From: Bacteroidia bacterium
GTDB taxonomy: Bacteria > Bacteroidota > Bacteroidia > B-17B0 > Aurantibacillaceae
Assembly (NCBI GenBank): GCA_022842625.1
Contig: JALHPG010000013.1
Span: 1-48,801, forward strand
Direction of reading: 5' to 3'
Length of the DNA stretch: 48,801 nucleotides
Made by a program: the position numbers and the translations under genes. The notes beneath the pieces are model-generated. The model made no database searches, was not told the origin of the DNA, and saw only the letters and a program-made list of their open reading frames with translations. This document shows, one piece after another, positions 23,279 to 31,600 of the stretch; the first letter of the stretch is position 1, and every line of letters begins with the position of its first letter.

Positions 23279-24613
23279 ATGAGAAAGATCAGATTAATAA
23301 TTGGACGTGAGATAAAATCAAAACTAACCAATAAAACATTTATTATCATGACAATTTTAGCGCCGTTGCTAATAACAGGCTTTTTGGCCTTCATGATAAA
23401 AATGACGCAATCAGAAAAAACCGAACAAAATGTTTTGGTAATTGATGATTCAAAATTATTTAAAGATAAATTAGTTGGTAACGATTACATTTCACTTTCC
23501 TTCTCTAATGATCAATTACCAAAAGCTGTTGCCGAATTTTCGGAGAAAGGGTATTCGTGTGTATTATGGATATCGCCAACAGTGATAGAGGGTGGGGCAG
23601 GAGCCACAAAATTATTCTACAAAAAATCTCCGGGCTTTGCTTTCCAAACCTATATAAAAGATCAAATGGAACGCATTGTTTACGAGAATAAATTAAAAGC
23701 AAATAATATTGATCCTAATATTATTTCTAATTCAAAACAAAGCATTAAAATTATTTTAGAAAAAGTAAACGATAAAGGCAGTACCGAAGAGCAAGCCAGT
23801 TTTGGTTTGTTTGGTTTTTTAACCGGTGCCTTAATGTTTATGTTTATTTTAATGTATGGCATGATGGTGTTTAGAAGTGTGATGGAAGAGAAAACAAACA
23901 GAATTGTAGAGGTAATTGTTTCTTCTGTTAAGCCATTTGAATTAATGTTGGGTAAAATTATTGGTGTGGCTATTTTGGGTGTGATACAGTTTGCCATTAT
24001 GGGTATTATCACCTTTGCATTAACAACGGTTCTGTCAACTATCTTTTTAAAAGATGTTTCGGCACAATTAAAAGTTTTTCAGTCGCAACAAGAAATGGTT
24101 AAAAAGAACGGAACAAATGTAAATTTTAATCAGTTAGAAAAATTTGATGATAAATTAGAAGTGTTTGATCTTTTACAAAAGATCGAAAAAATTGATTTTG
24201 TGGAAGTATTTATTTGCTTTGTGCTTTATTTTATTGGCGGCTATTTATTCTACAGCTCAATAATGGCGGCAATTGGCAGTGCGGTAGATTCCGAGGCCGA
24301 CTCCCAGCAATTTATAACCCCGGTTATGATCCCGCTGATGGTGGGTTATTTTATTGCTACTAAAACAATTATGGATCCCGACTCCTCAACGGTCTTTTGG
24401 GGTTCCATCATTCCGTTCACTTCGCCCATTGTTATGATGTCGAGAATAACGAATGGCGTGCCAATGTGGGAGTTAGTGTTATCGTTAAGTATTTTATTTG
24501 TTTCGTTTGTATTTACAACCTGGCTTGCCGGAAAAATTTACCGTACCGGTATTTTAATGTATGGCAAAAAAACAAGTTGGAGAGAAATTGGTAAATGGTT
24601 ATTTTATAAATAA
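23279..24613 (+). CDS. ABC-2 type permease (NatB type)
   Basis: This 444-aa membrane protein has an N-terminal helix (about residues 20-40), a large extracytoplasmic domain (about 41-175) and a C-terminal bundle of about six helices. The bundle includes the motif FRSVMEEKTNRIVEVIVSSVKPFELMLGKIIG, diagnostic of ABC-2/NatB permeases. A second soluble insert (about 255-310, rich in Q, K and N) separates helices. It pairs with the ATPase just upstream and ends with ILMYGKKTSWREIGKWLFY, also family-typical. The pair is probably an exporter of ions, lipids or a small molecule; I cannot say which. Confidence 0.92.
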   Translation: MRKIRLIIGREIKSKLTNKTFIIMTILAPLLITGFLAFMIKMTQSEKTEQNVLVIDDSKLFKDKLVGNDYISLSFSNDQLPKAVAEFSEKGYSCVLWISPTVIEGGAGATKLFYKKSPGFAFQTYIKDQMERIVYENKLKANNIDPNIISNSKQSIKIILEKVNDKGSTEEQASFGLFGFLTGALMFMFILMYGMMVFRSVMEEKTNRIVEVIVSSVKPFELMLGKIIGVAILGVIQFAIMGIITFALTTVLSTIFLKDVSAQLKVFQSQQEMVKKNGTNVNFNQLEKFDDKLEVFDLLQKIEKIDFVEVFICFVLYFIGGYLFYSSIMAAIGSAVDSEADSQQFITPVMIPLMVGYFIATKTIMDPDSSTVFWGSIIPFTSPIVMMSRITNGVPMWELVLSLSILFVSFVFTTWLAGKIYRTGILMYGKKTSWREIGKWLFYK

Positions 24614-24632
24614 CACCAATTACGTGTAAGTA

Positions 24633-24661
24633 ATTCTCATTAATTAAGTTTAGAAATGAGG
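24633..24661. terminator. Weak hairpin between convergent genes
   Basis: ATTCTCATT and AATGAG(G)AAT can pair around a 13-nt loop, between the permease stop and the TonB gene stop. The stem is AT-rich with a bulge and no T-run. Confidence 0.25.
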
Positions 24662-24679
24662 AATACTAATAGACTGAAC

Positions 24680-25495
24680 TTATTTCAATTTAAAATCTAT
24701 AGCTACTCTTAGATTATTTTTAATTGCCTTATTATTTTTGGTTGCAGGTGTCCATTTTGGCATCGATGATACTAATCTTAATGCTTCTTGGTTGCAAGCA
24801 TCACAATCTTTCATGGCTTTAAATAGTGTTGTTTTTTCTATTCTGCCATCTTTAGCAACAATAAACGAAACCCAAACTCTGCCTTTTAATTTTTTTTCTT
24901 TTGCTTCTGAAGGATATTTTAAATTAGCACTTAAATATTTTTTATATTCAGTACTTCCACCCGGAAATGTTGCCAGGTTTATTTCGCTTCCGGGTTTGTA
25001 AATTGTATCCTTATCTATACCGTAATATGAAAGAAGTAGTTCGCCCTTTTTATTATACCTGGCATAATCAAAACTTTTTATGATCTGGCAAGTTTCGGTA
25101 ATTTCTTTATAGACATAACTATTTGTATCAGTTTTAACTAAACGAGCATCTTTAAATAATGTATCCATCACCGCGCAGGTTTCATTAAAATAAATTTTAG
25201 CCTCGTTATGTCCTAAATAATAGGCATTCCATAGATCTATACAAGACCCTTTCGAGTCCTTAAGTTTTTGTCGGCTAAGGGCTCTATTAAAATAGGCATT
25301 GGCCTGCTGACTGATATTTAATGATAATGTAAACAAAGAATCTGCCGACTTGAACTTATTTTTTTTAAAAGCCTCTTTACCCGAATTAAACAACTCTAGA
25401 GATCTTTCGTTTTGGCTATAAGCAGTATTTACCATAAAAACAAAACAAAGAAATTTAAGAATTCCGAAAATTGATCTATTTGAAGAAGTATTCAT
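24680..25495 (-). CDS. TonB C-terminal domain protein with TPR-like N-terminal region
   Basis: This 271-aa exported protein has a signal peptide (about 10-27) and a short TPR-like helical part (about 30-95: SGKEAFKKNKFKSADSLFTLSLNI, AYFNRALSRQKLKD). A middle beta-rich linker leads to a TonB C-terminal domain (about 180-271: YPSEAKEKKLKGRVWVSFIVAKDGRIEKTTLFKAMKDCDACNQEALRLV). It lacks the proline-rich spanning region and cytoplasmic anchor of a canonical TonB, so it may be an accessory periplasmic protein and not an energy transducer itself. The extra CxxC-like pair in KDCDACN is notable and may form a disulfide. Confidence 0.82.
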   Translation of the reverse strand: MNTSSNRSIFGILKFLCFVFMVNTAYSQNERSLELFNSGKEAFKKNKFKSADSLFTLSLNISQQANAYFNRALSRQKLKDSKGSCIDLWNAYYLGHNEAKIYFNETCAVMDTLFKDARLVKTDTNSYVYKEITETCQIIKSFDYARYNKKGELLLSYYGIDKDTIYKPGSEINLATFPGGSTEYKKYLSANLKYPSEAKEKKLKGRVWVSFIVAKDGRIEKTTLFKAMKDCDACNQEALRLVSSMPKWTPATKNNKAIKNNLRVAIDFKLK

Positions 25496-25528
25496 TTTTA
25501 AAATTATGTATTATAAATGTACATTTTT

Positions 25529-26140
25529 TTAACTTAATGAGGCAGCCAATGCAGTCAGTTTTTTATTATGGATCTTAGAAAGCAACAGCAACATACTAAT
25601 AGCACCAATACAGGCGTACAGCATATCGCTTTGAGTATCCCAAACATAACCTTGTGTACCTAAAAAAGATTCAGACGATTGCCCTGAAACAACAGCCACA
25701 AACCATTCTAAAAATTCATAAAAAGCACTTATGGTTACTACAACACATACCGTTAAAAATGAAACCCAGCCTCCGGGTTTAACAACTTGTTTTCTAATAA
25801 ATAATTCGCGGGTAATAATAGCTGGCACAAAACCCTGCGTAAAATGCCCAACCTTATCGTAATTATTTCTGCTTTGGTGGAATACTTCTTTTATCCAGTC
25901 AAACAAAGGTACTTCGGCATAAGTATAATGACCGCCAATAAATAAAACGTAGCAATGAAATAAAATTAAACAATAGGTTAAATACGTAAACCTGAATTTT
26001 TTAAAAGTGACTGATAAAACTACCACCCCAATAATTGCCGGAAAAACTTCGAGTATCCATGTAAAGTAGTCGTGTGGCGTTATGCCGGAAATAATTAATC
26101 CGATAATAAATAAAAAGAGTAGGAGGTAGTATTTTTTCAC
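25529..26140 (-). CDS. DUF2238 (YjdF-type) membrane protein
   Basis: This 203-aa integral membrane protein has about six helices and the DUF2238 signature: GGHYTYAEVPLFDW (about 70-83), RNNYDKVGHFTQGFVPAI (about 92-110), SAFYEFLEWF (about 138-147) and GTQGYVWDTQSDM (about 162-174). The conserved His, Asp and Glu suggest a metal or lipid site, but function is unknown. It begins with a GTG at 26140 that follows the TAA of the upstream gene directly, so translation is very probably coupled. Confidence 0.88.
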   Translation of the reverse strand: MKKYYLLLFLFIIGLIISGITPHDYFTWILEVFPAIIGVVVLSVTFKKFRFTYLTYCLILFHCYVLFIGGHYTYAEVPLFDWIKEVFHQSRNNYDKVGHFTQGFVPAIITRELFIRKQVVKPGGWVSFLTVCVVVTISAFYEFLEWFVAVVSGQSSESFLGTQGYVWDTQSDMLYACIGAISMLLLLSKIHNKKLTALAASLS

Positions 26141-26509
26141 TTAAATATCCTTTGGATTAAAGAAAACCGTGATATGAATAGTTTCATTCTTATTGCACTT
26201 TAATTTTTCGATAGTGGCGTCGTACCAATAGGGAAAAGAAAAAATTAATTTGTAAGTGCCGACCTCTAAATGATCGGTGTAAATGCCCAGTTCACTAATT
26301 TCTGGATAAATGGTATCGTTATTAGCGATCATTTTAACCCCTCTTTTTACCGGTTGTTTGGACGGCCCAACAAATTTTATCGTTAAATTATCTTGTTTGG
26401 GAATACCCTTACTGACCTCTTTTGTAATTTGAACAGTACTTTTTTTGATCTGTGCAGTTATGCTGAATGAAGTTATAAGTAAGGCAACAACTAAAAGTAA
26501 GTGTTTCAT
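26141..26509 (-). CDS. Small secreted hypothetical protein
   Basis: This 122-aa protein has a signal peptide (MKHLLLVVALLITSFSITAQ) and a single beta-rich domain (about 40-118: LTIKFVGPSKQPVKRGVKMIANNDTIYP, HLEVGTYKLIFSFPYWYDATIEKLKCNKNETIHITVFF). The VGTYKLxFSFPYW pattern resembles a carboxypeptidase-regulatory/PEGA-like beta-sandwich, but no firm family can be named. Its stop abuts the GTG start of the DUF2238 gene, so the two are probably co-translated. Confidence 0.6.
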   Translation of the reverse strand: MKHLLLVVALLITSFSITAQIKKSTVQITKEVSKGIPKQDNLTIKFVGPSKQPVKRGVKMIANNDTIYPEISELGIYTDHLEVGTYKLIFSFPYWYDATIEKLKCNKNETIHITVFFNPKDI

Positions 26510-26530
26510 GATCTGGAAATTTTTGGTAAT

Positions 26531-27154
26531 TTATTCAATAATTATGACTTCTCCATCTCTCAGTGCTAAAAATAATTCATTGTTTTCAGTGCAATAGGTA
26601 ATGGTTTTATCAATATCCTTCGATTCAGGATGGTCGGAATTATAATGGGGTAAAATAATCTCGTTAAAAAAGCCAAGCCCATCCCATAGTGTTTCTTTAA
26701 TTTCAGAGTAGGGGAATTCATTAGGTTTATCAACTATATGCAAGGCTTTAAGCGATTTAGATAATACGCAGATTCCTGCACTATAACCGCCATATAAAAA
26801 ATCGTCGCGTTTTTTGATTTCATTAAATAGTATGTCAAAGCCACTAAGTTTCATTGCTTGCCTTAATACAAAGGTGTTACCGCCCTGTACCCAAACTGCG
26901 CCTAAACCCTTAAGTTTTATCCTTAATTCTTCTTCTTTATTAAAATAATCTTTAAGATCTAATAGCTCTGCTACAAATCCTAAGTCGTTAAGTTGACTTA
27001 TTTGTTCATCATAATGTTTTAAAAGAAGTTCTTTATCACCTTTAATTGCATCAATAGCATTAGGAATGTAGCCTATTTTATTATTCTCAGGCATCATCAA
27101 CTTTAATTTGTCGATCTCATTTCCAAATTTAAAAGATGAAAGGTAGAATTTCAT
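26531..27154 (-). CDS. Peptidase S51 / class I glutamine amidotransferase-like protein
   Basis: This 207-aa cytoplasmic protein has the S51 (dipeptidase E-like) fold. GAVWVQGGNTFVLRQ (about 85-99) and the nucleophile elbow YGGYSAGICVL with Ser125 are visible. The later LGFFNEIILPHYNSDHPES (about 161-179) supplies a His, and a C-terminal LALRDGEVIIIE completes the fold. PepE cleaves Asp-X dipeptides, but many Bacteroidota members are annotated only as Type 1 glutamine amidotransferase-like, so substrate is open. It starts 22 nt upstream of the small secreted gene and may be co-transcribed with it. Confidence 0.85.
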   Translation of the reverse strand: MKFYLSSFKFGNEIDKLKLMMPENNKIGYIPNAIDAIKGDKELLLKHYDEQISQLNDLGFVAELLDLKDYFNKEEELRIKLKGLGAVWVQGGNTFVLRQAMKLSGFDILFNEIKKRDDFLYGGYSAGICVLSKSLKALHIVDKPNEFPYSEIKETLWDGLGFFNEIILPHYNSDHPESKDIDKTITYCTENNELFLALRDGEVIIIE

Positions 27155-27207
27155 TAGTGGCTTTTAGGTTTTAGACTTTGCACTGATTATAAATCAGGGT
27201 TATCGAT

Positions 27208-28044
27208 TCACTTTAAAGTATTAATTGGATTAAATTTATCGCCTTGTTTAAATATTGTTAATCGATAATTTGTTAATCTATCTAATTGCCTATGCAGATT
27301 TTCGTATCCATCTTCTCCATAATAATACAAAAATATCTTTTTATCATTTACACCTCCATTTATTGAGCAAATGTCATCGAAAAACCTGTTAAAATAAGTA
27401 TGGTCAGTTTCACCTAAAGAATGTCCAAAAATGTAAATATCATTTACATTTTGAATTTTATCATAAAGATTAACAGGTTTATTATTTTTAAACGCTTTTT
27501 TTATGAAAATATGATCCGCTTTAATATCTGCATTATCTTCAACGCCAAAAATAATTTGTTTGTCTTCAATTGATCCGTGAACTTTTATTAATTTTTGATT
27601 TATCTCCCCGTCACTAAATCCATTTTTCAATAGTATTTTTTTAATAGTATTTGTATAGTTAAAATCATAGATTACGAAGTTATCATTCGTTATTTTTTCA
27701 ATTAACTTATAAGACTCTGAATTTGTATTAAGGTTATCATATTTCACATCATTTAAAAAATCTTTTAATGTATTAGATAAACTAATAAAATCATTTTTAT
27801 AATTTCTTGACTCGACAGTTTTAGCATTTTTTGAATAGTTTTTAAGCTCATTCTCAATGTCAATCCAATTTTGAAGAGAATGTTTTTTTATAAGATGATT
27901 TGCTAGGTGGTTATTCGAATTTTTTAATAAATCAAAATTAGTGCTATTTAAAAAATCATTATAACTTGTTTTTAAACCAAGATTTAAATCAAATCCATTA
28001 CCGATTATTAAAACAGATTGTATTGTGTCATCTACTATTGTCAT
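27208..28044 (-). CDS. AbiH-family abortive-infection protein
   Basis: From the ATG at 28044 (MTIVDDTIQ) this is 278 aa; the further-upstream TTG start is unsupported. The N-terminal motif VLIIGNGFDLNLGLKTSYNDF (about 12-32) is the hallmark of AbiH proteins, and the C-terminal IYIFGHSLGETDHTYF (about 205-220) is the second conserved block. The centre holds FVIYDFNYTNTIKKIL and KVHGSIEDKQIIFGVEDNADI, also family-typical. AbiH was first found as a lone Lactococcus phage-abortive gene; its mechanism is not well known. It is AT-richer than its neighbours, and REP-like repeats lie just upstream, which suggests acquisition by transfer. Confidence 0.9.
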   Translation of the reverse strand: MTIVDDTIQSVLIIGNGFDLNLGLKTSYNDFLNSTNFDLLKNSNNHLANHLIKKHSLQNWIDIENELKNYSKNAKTVESRNYKNDFISLSNTLKDFLNDVKYDNLNTNSESYKLIEKITNDNFVIYDFNYTNTIKKILLKNGFSDGEINQKLIKVHGSIEDKQIIFGVEDNADIKADHIFIKKAFKNNKPVNLYDKIQNVNDIYIFGHSLGETDHTYFNRFFDDICSINGGVNDKKIFLYYYGEDGYENLHRQLDRLTNYRLTIFKQGDKFNPINTLK

Positions 28045-28091
28045 TTTAATTTTTGATATTTCTTTATAAAAATACAATTTTTTTTCTGGTG

Positions 28092-28118
28092 GTCATTGCA
28101 AGGCACGAAGCAATCTCA
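28092..28118 (-). repeat. REP-like element 1 (inverted)
   Basis: GTCATTGC...GAAGCAATCTC is the reverse-complement form of the element at 28175-28208; together they can fold into a hairpin with imperfect arms of about 27-34 nt. It is the closest to AbiH. Confidence 0.75.
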
Positions 28119-28174
28119 CACATAATTTGTACTTTAAATAATAAGATACAAACGTACAGTTAAAAACCATTGTT

Positions 28175-28208
28175 TGAGATTGCTTCGTCGTACCTCCTCG
28201 CAATGACG
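28175..28208 (+). repeat. REP-like element 2
   Basis: This element reads GAGATTGCTTCG followed by a variable centre and CTCGCAATGACGG. ATTGC and GCAAT near its ends make it self-complementary. The last ten bases (GCAATGACGG, 28200-28209) recur at 28221-28230. The core resembles an interspersed sequence I recall from many Bacteroidota genomes. Confidence 0.75.
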
Positions 28209-28235
28209 GATAATTCGTTTGCAATGACGGTAGTT

Positions 28236-28535
28236 TTATTCAGCACCAACTTCCTTTGACAAATCATACCAATTAGGATTAATAGATATAATCAGGTTCT
28301 CTTTTTTTAATCTGCTGCCACCTTTTATTTGTTTTTCCCTAGCAATTGCGTCTTCAATATTTAAAAATACTTCGTAGTAAACTAGTTTAGTAAGGGCATA
28401 TTTACTGGTAAAGCTTTTTGCGTAAATTCCATTTCTATTTTCATACAACCTTTTAATAAGGTTAGCGGTAACTCCAGTATATAATGTTGTATTGCCACTA
28501 TTTGTTAATATATAAACTGCGCCACCTTTTATCAT
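28236..28535 (-). CDS. Single-domain GIY-YIG nuclease
   Basis: This 99-aa protein is a stand-alone GIY-YIG domain of the URI/UPF0213 type. The first motif reads VYI (7-9), the second YTG (19-21, in LYTGVT), and the catalytic Arg and Glu candidates are R29 (LIKRLYE) and E67 (AREKQIKG). YTG in place of YIG is usual in this subfamily. The ending NPNWYDLSKEV is also typical. It cuts or nicks DNA, presumably; its target is unknown. REP-like elements bracket it closely on both sides (28092-28230 and 28567-28597), with AbiH next along, suggesting a mobile or repeat-linked unit. Confidence 0.92.
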   Translation of the reverse strand: MIKGGAVYILTNSGNTTLYTGVTANLIKRLYENRNGIYAKSFTSKYALTKLVYYEVFLNIEDAIAREKQIKGGSRLKKENLIISINPNWYDLSKEVGAE

Positions 28536-28566
28536 ACATTATTTGCTGCATGTAAATACAATGTTA

Positions 28567-28597
28567 GAGATTGCTTCGCTATCGCTCGCAATGACGG
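28567..28597 (+). repeat. REP-like element 3
   Basis: GAGATTGCTTCG-CTATCG-CTCGCAATGACGG has the same ends and orientation as element 2 but a shorter centre. It lies 31 nt beyond the GIY-YIG start and just after the alpha-2-macroglobulin stop codon. Confidence 0.75.
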
Positions 28598-28602
28598 TTA
28601 AA

Positions 28603-31600
28603 CTATTTCCCAGCAACACCATCATTTTTTTGTTTCACCACTTTTATCCATTGGCCTTTGGTGCGGGCAAAAATGCTGTTATCATACATGGCCTCAACAT
28701 TAAGTGCCGGTAAATAATATTTGCCTTCGTAACTTGCGTTTAGCATCAAGTTAAAGGTTTTGCTTTCATTACTATTCAAATCAAAATAAGTCAATACTTT
28801 ATCGTCTTTAATATCCTGGTAAGTATAACTTGAGTTCTTCAATACCGCTTCATTTTCGTCCATACGGGCATTGTGTATCTCCCAACCGGATGGTATATAG
28901 TTGATCAAAGCAATATTTTTAACCTCGCCAACCATGCCTAGATTTTTTACATTAACACTCACCATAAAATTGGTGCCTTGCACTAATTCACTCGGGTCAA
29001 TTATATTACCGGACATATCTTTATAACTAACACTTGTAGTAATATTTTCATTGGCTTCCACTTCGTCGCCAATTGGCGGTTTGCCACGATTTATTAAACG
29101 AACGTATAACGTGCCTTTACCATTGTTAATGATATTAAAGTTTCCGGCAACACCATTTTTAAAATCAATAGGTATTTGTGCAATGGCCGATTTACCTTTT
29201 AAATCAACCTCTTTACCATTAACTGTCACTTGAGCTTGCATAGCCGACGAGCCGCCAAATTTTTTAATGAAGCTGCTAACTGCCACCAAACCGTAAGCCG
29301 TTGTTTGTGTGCTTAACCAGCTTTTTGATGATAAAATATCCGATACCTTTTTTAATTGAGTAAAGGCTTGTTGTTTTTTATTGATCAAACATAACACATC
29401 TAAAATAATGGCCATGTCTCTGTCTGAAGAACCATAAGTGTAATAATTTACACGGTAAGGAGAAACATCTGCACTTGCTTTTGCTATTAATTTTGAAGCT
29501 TCGTCTGTTTGACCAATTTGTGCATAGGCACCTGCTAATAACCAACGTGCCTGATTTGAAATTGATGCATACTCACGTAAACGATTCATTGCACTTAACA
29601 CAGGTTGATTAGCCAATGCTAATACATATAAACGGTAAGCTTGTTGCTCATCGCTTGTATAGTATTTGTTTTTATTGATCTCAAAATTTTGAGCCAGATT
29701 GGTTTGGTATTTTACCCAGGCACTTTTAAATCCGCTTGGCAATTCATAACCTTTTTTCTCGGCAGAGATCATAAAATGGCCAGCGTAAGTTGTTCCCCAT
29801 TCATCAGCTTGGGTCATACCTTGCCAATAAGCTAAACCGCCGCCATTAACCTGAAACTTACGTAACTCGCTAATACCGTGTTTAATATTGGTTTCAATAG
29901 CTGTTTTACGTTCAGGAGATAACTCCATAATGTCGGTTAAATACAATTGCGCAAAAGTTTGCGAAGTAGTTTGTTCAACACAACCATGCGGATAAGTGAT
30001 CAGATATTTTAAACGCTCATCTAAATTTATTGGTGGAATAGTGGAGAGCTCTAAAACCCCGCTGTTTGTGCCTGATAAACCAAGCGGATTAAATGACTCT
30101 TTCGCCGATTTGCCTGCATCTACCCAAAAATCTTTAATAGTTGTTTGGTACGGATTAGGATTACGAACATCTAGTTCAATTTCGTAAACAGCTGTATGTC
30201 CGCCGCCATTAGCAGTAATTTTAACCTTAGCAATACCGGTTTGGTTTTTTACTTTAAGATCAAAAACAACCAGTTTTTCGTCGTTTTTATTAACGTTAAT
30301 TGCTTTAGAATTTTTACCAACGGTTTGCAGTAAACCATTTACTTCTACTTTTACAGTTGTATTCCCAACATTATTATCGCCACCAAAAACCGAGATCGGT
30401 AATTTTACTTCTTCAGTAACACTTAATACGCGCGGTAAAGTTCCTAAAACCATTAAAGGCGCTTTAACCGGCGTGGTTTGTTCTGCCATGCCATAAGCAC
30501 CTTTAGCACCTGCAATTACCATGGTACGAACCGAACCAACATACATTGGCATTTTAAAAGTAATATTACGTTTTTCGCCTTTTGCCAAATGGTACGGACC
30601 AAAAAATCTAACCATTGGTTTAAAACGATTAGCTTTTGCACCATCGTCGCCTAATAAACTACCATCACCACCAATACTTAAGATACGCTCTAACTCAGCG
30701 CCAAATGCACCAATAACGTTATCGTAAACATCCCAGGTTTTTACACCCAATGCTTCTTTAGCATAAAATGTATTATGAGGATTTGGTGTTTTAAAACGGG
30801 TAATATCCAATAAACCTTCATCAACAACTGCTATGGTAAACGCCATTTCTTTGCTGTTCTCTTCACCAACAGTGATCGTTACTTTTTGCTCAGGCACAAT
30901 TGTTTTAGGCATTGAAATAGTAGGACGTAAATGTGTTTCCGGATCATCAATACTAATTGGCACCACGCCGTATAAACGAATTGGTAAGTCGTTAGTACGC
31001 GAGTGCGGTTGCATTAACGAAACGTGCACATACACATTTGGCGCCATTTCGGGCGTTATTTTAAATTTAAATACTGTACTTCCTTTTTCTGTTTCTAACC
31101 AATGTGCTTCTAAAACTCTGCTGCCATTTTCTATAGAAACTAAAGCTCTGCCGTTTTGTGGCGAAGGAATAGTGATCACAGCTTCTTCACCGGTTTTATA
31201 TTTTGCTTTATCGGTTGTAAAACTTAACATGTTTGAAACGATCTTATTATCGCTTCCGCCATCACGCTCCATCCAATTACTCCAGTCGAAGTAAACTACC
31301 TGAGAAGTAGAGTGTCCGCCATCTAAGTCAATAACGCGGATCAAATAACGGCCCCATTCGTTCTCTTTAATTTTTACTTTTATTTTTGCCGAACCATTTT
31401 TAGAAGCAAAGGTTTCTTGCTGCACACTTCTGTGATAATCATCCGAAGCGTAATTCGCTAACTCATCGTTGTATTGATCCCACCACCAACGCCATTCCAG
31501 TTTATACAATTCAAATTTTAAATTTCCGCGCGAAACAGGATTACCCATAGCGTCAACGGTTGCCACATCAATAAAATGTTCTTTGTCGGTATAAAGTATG

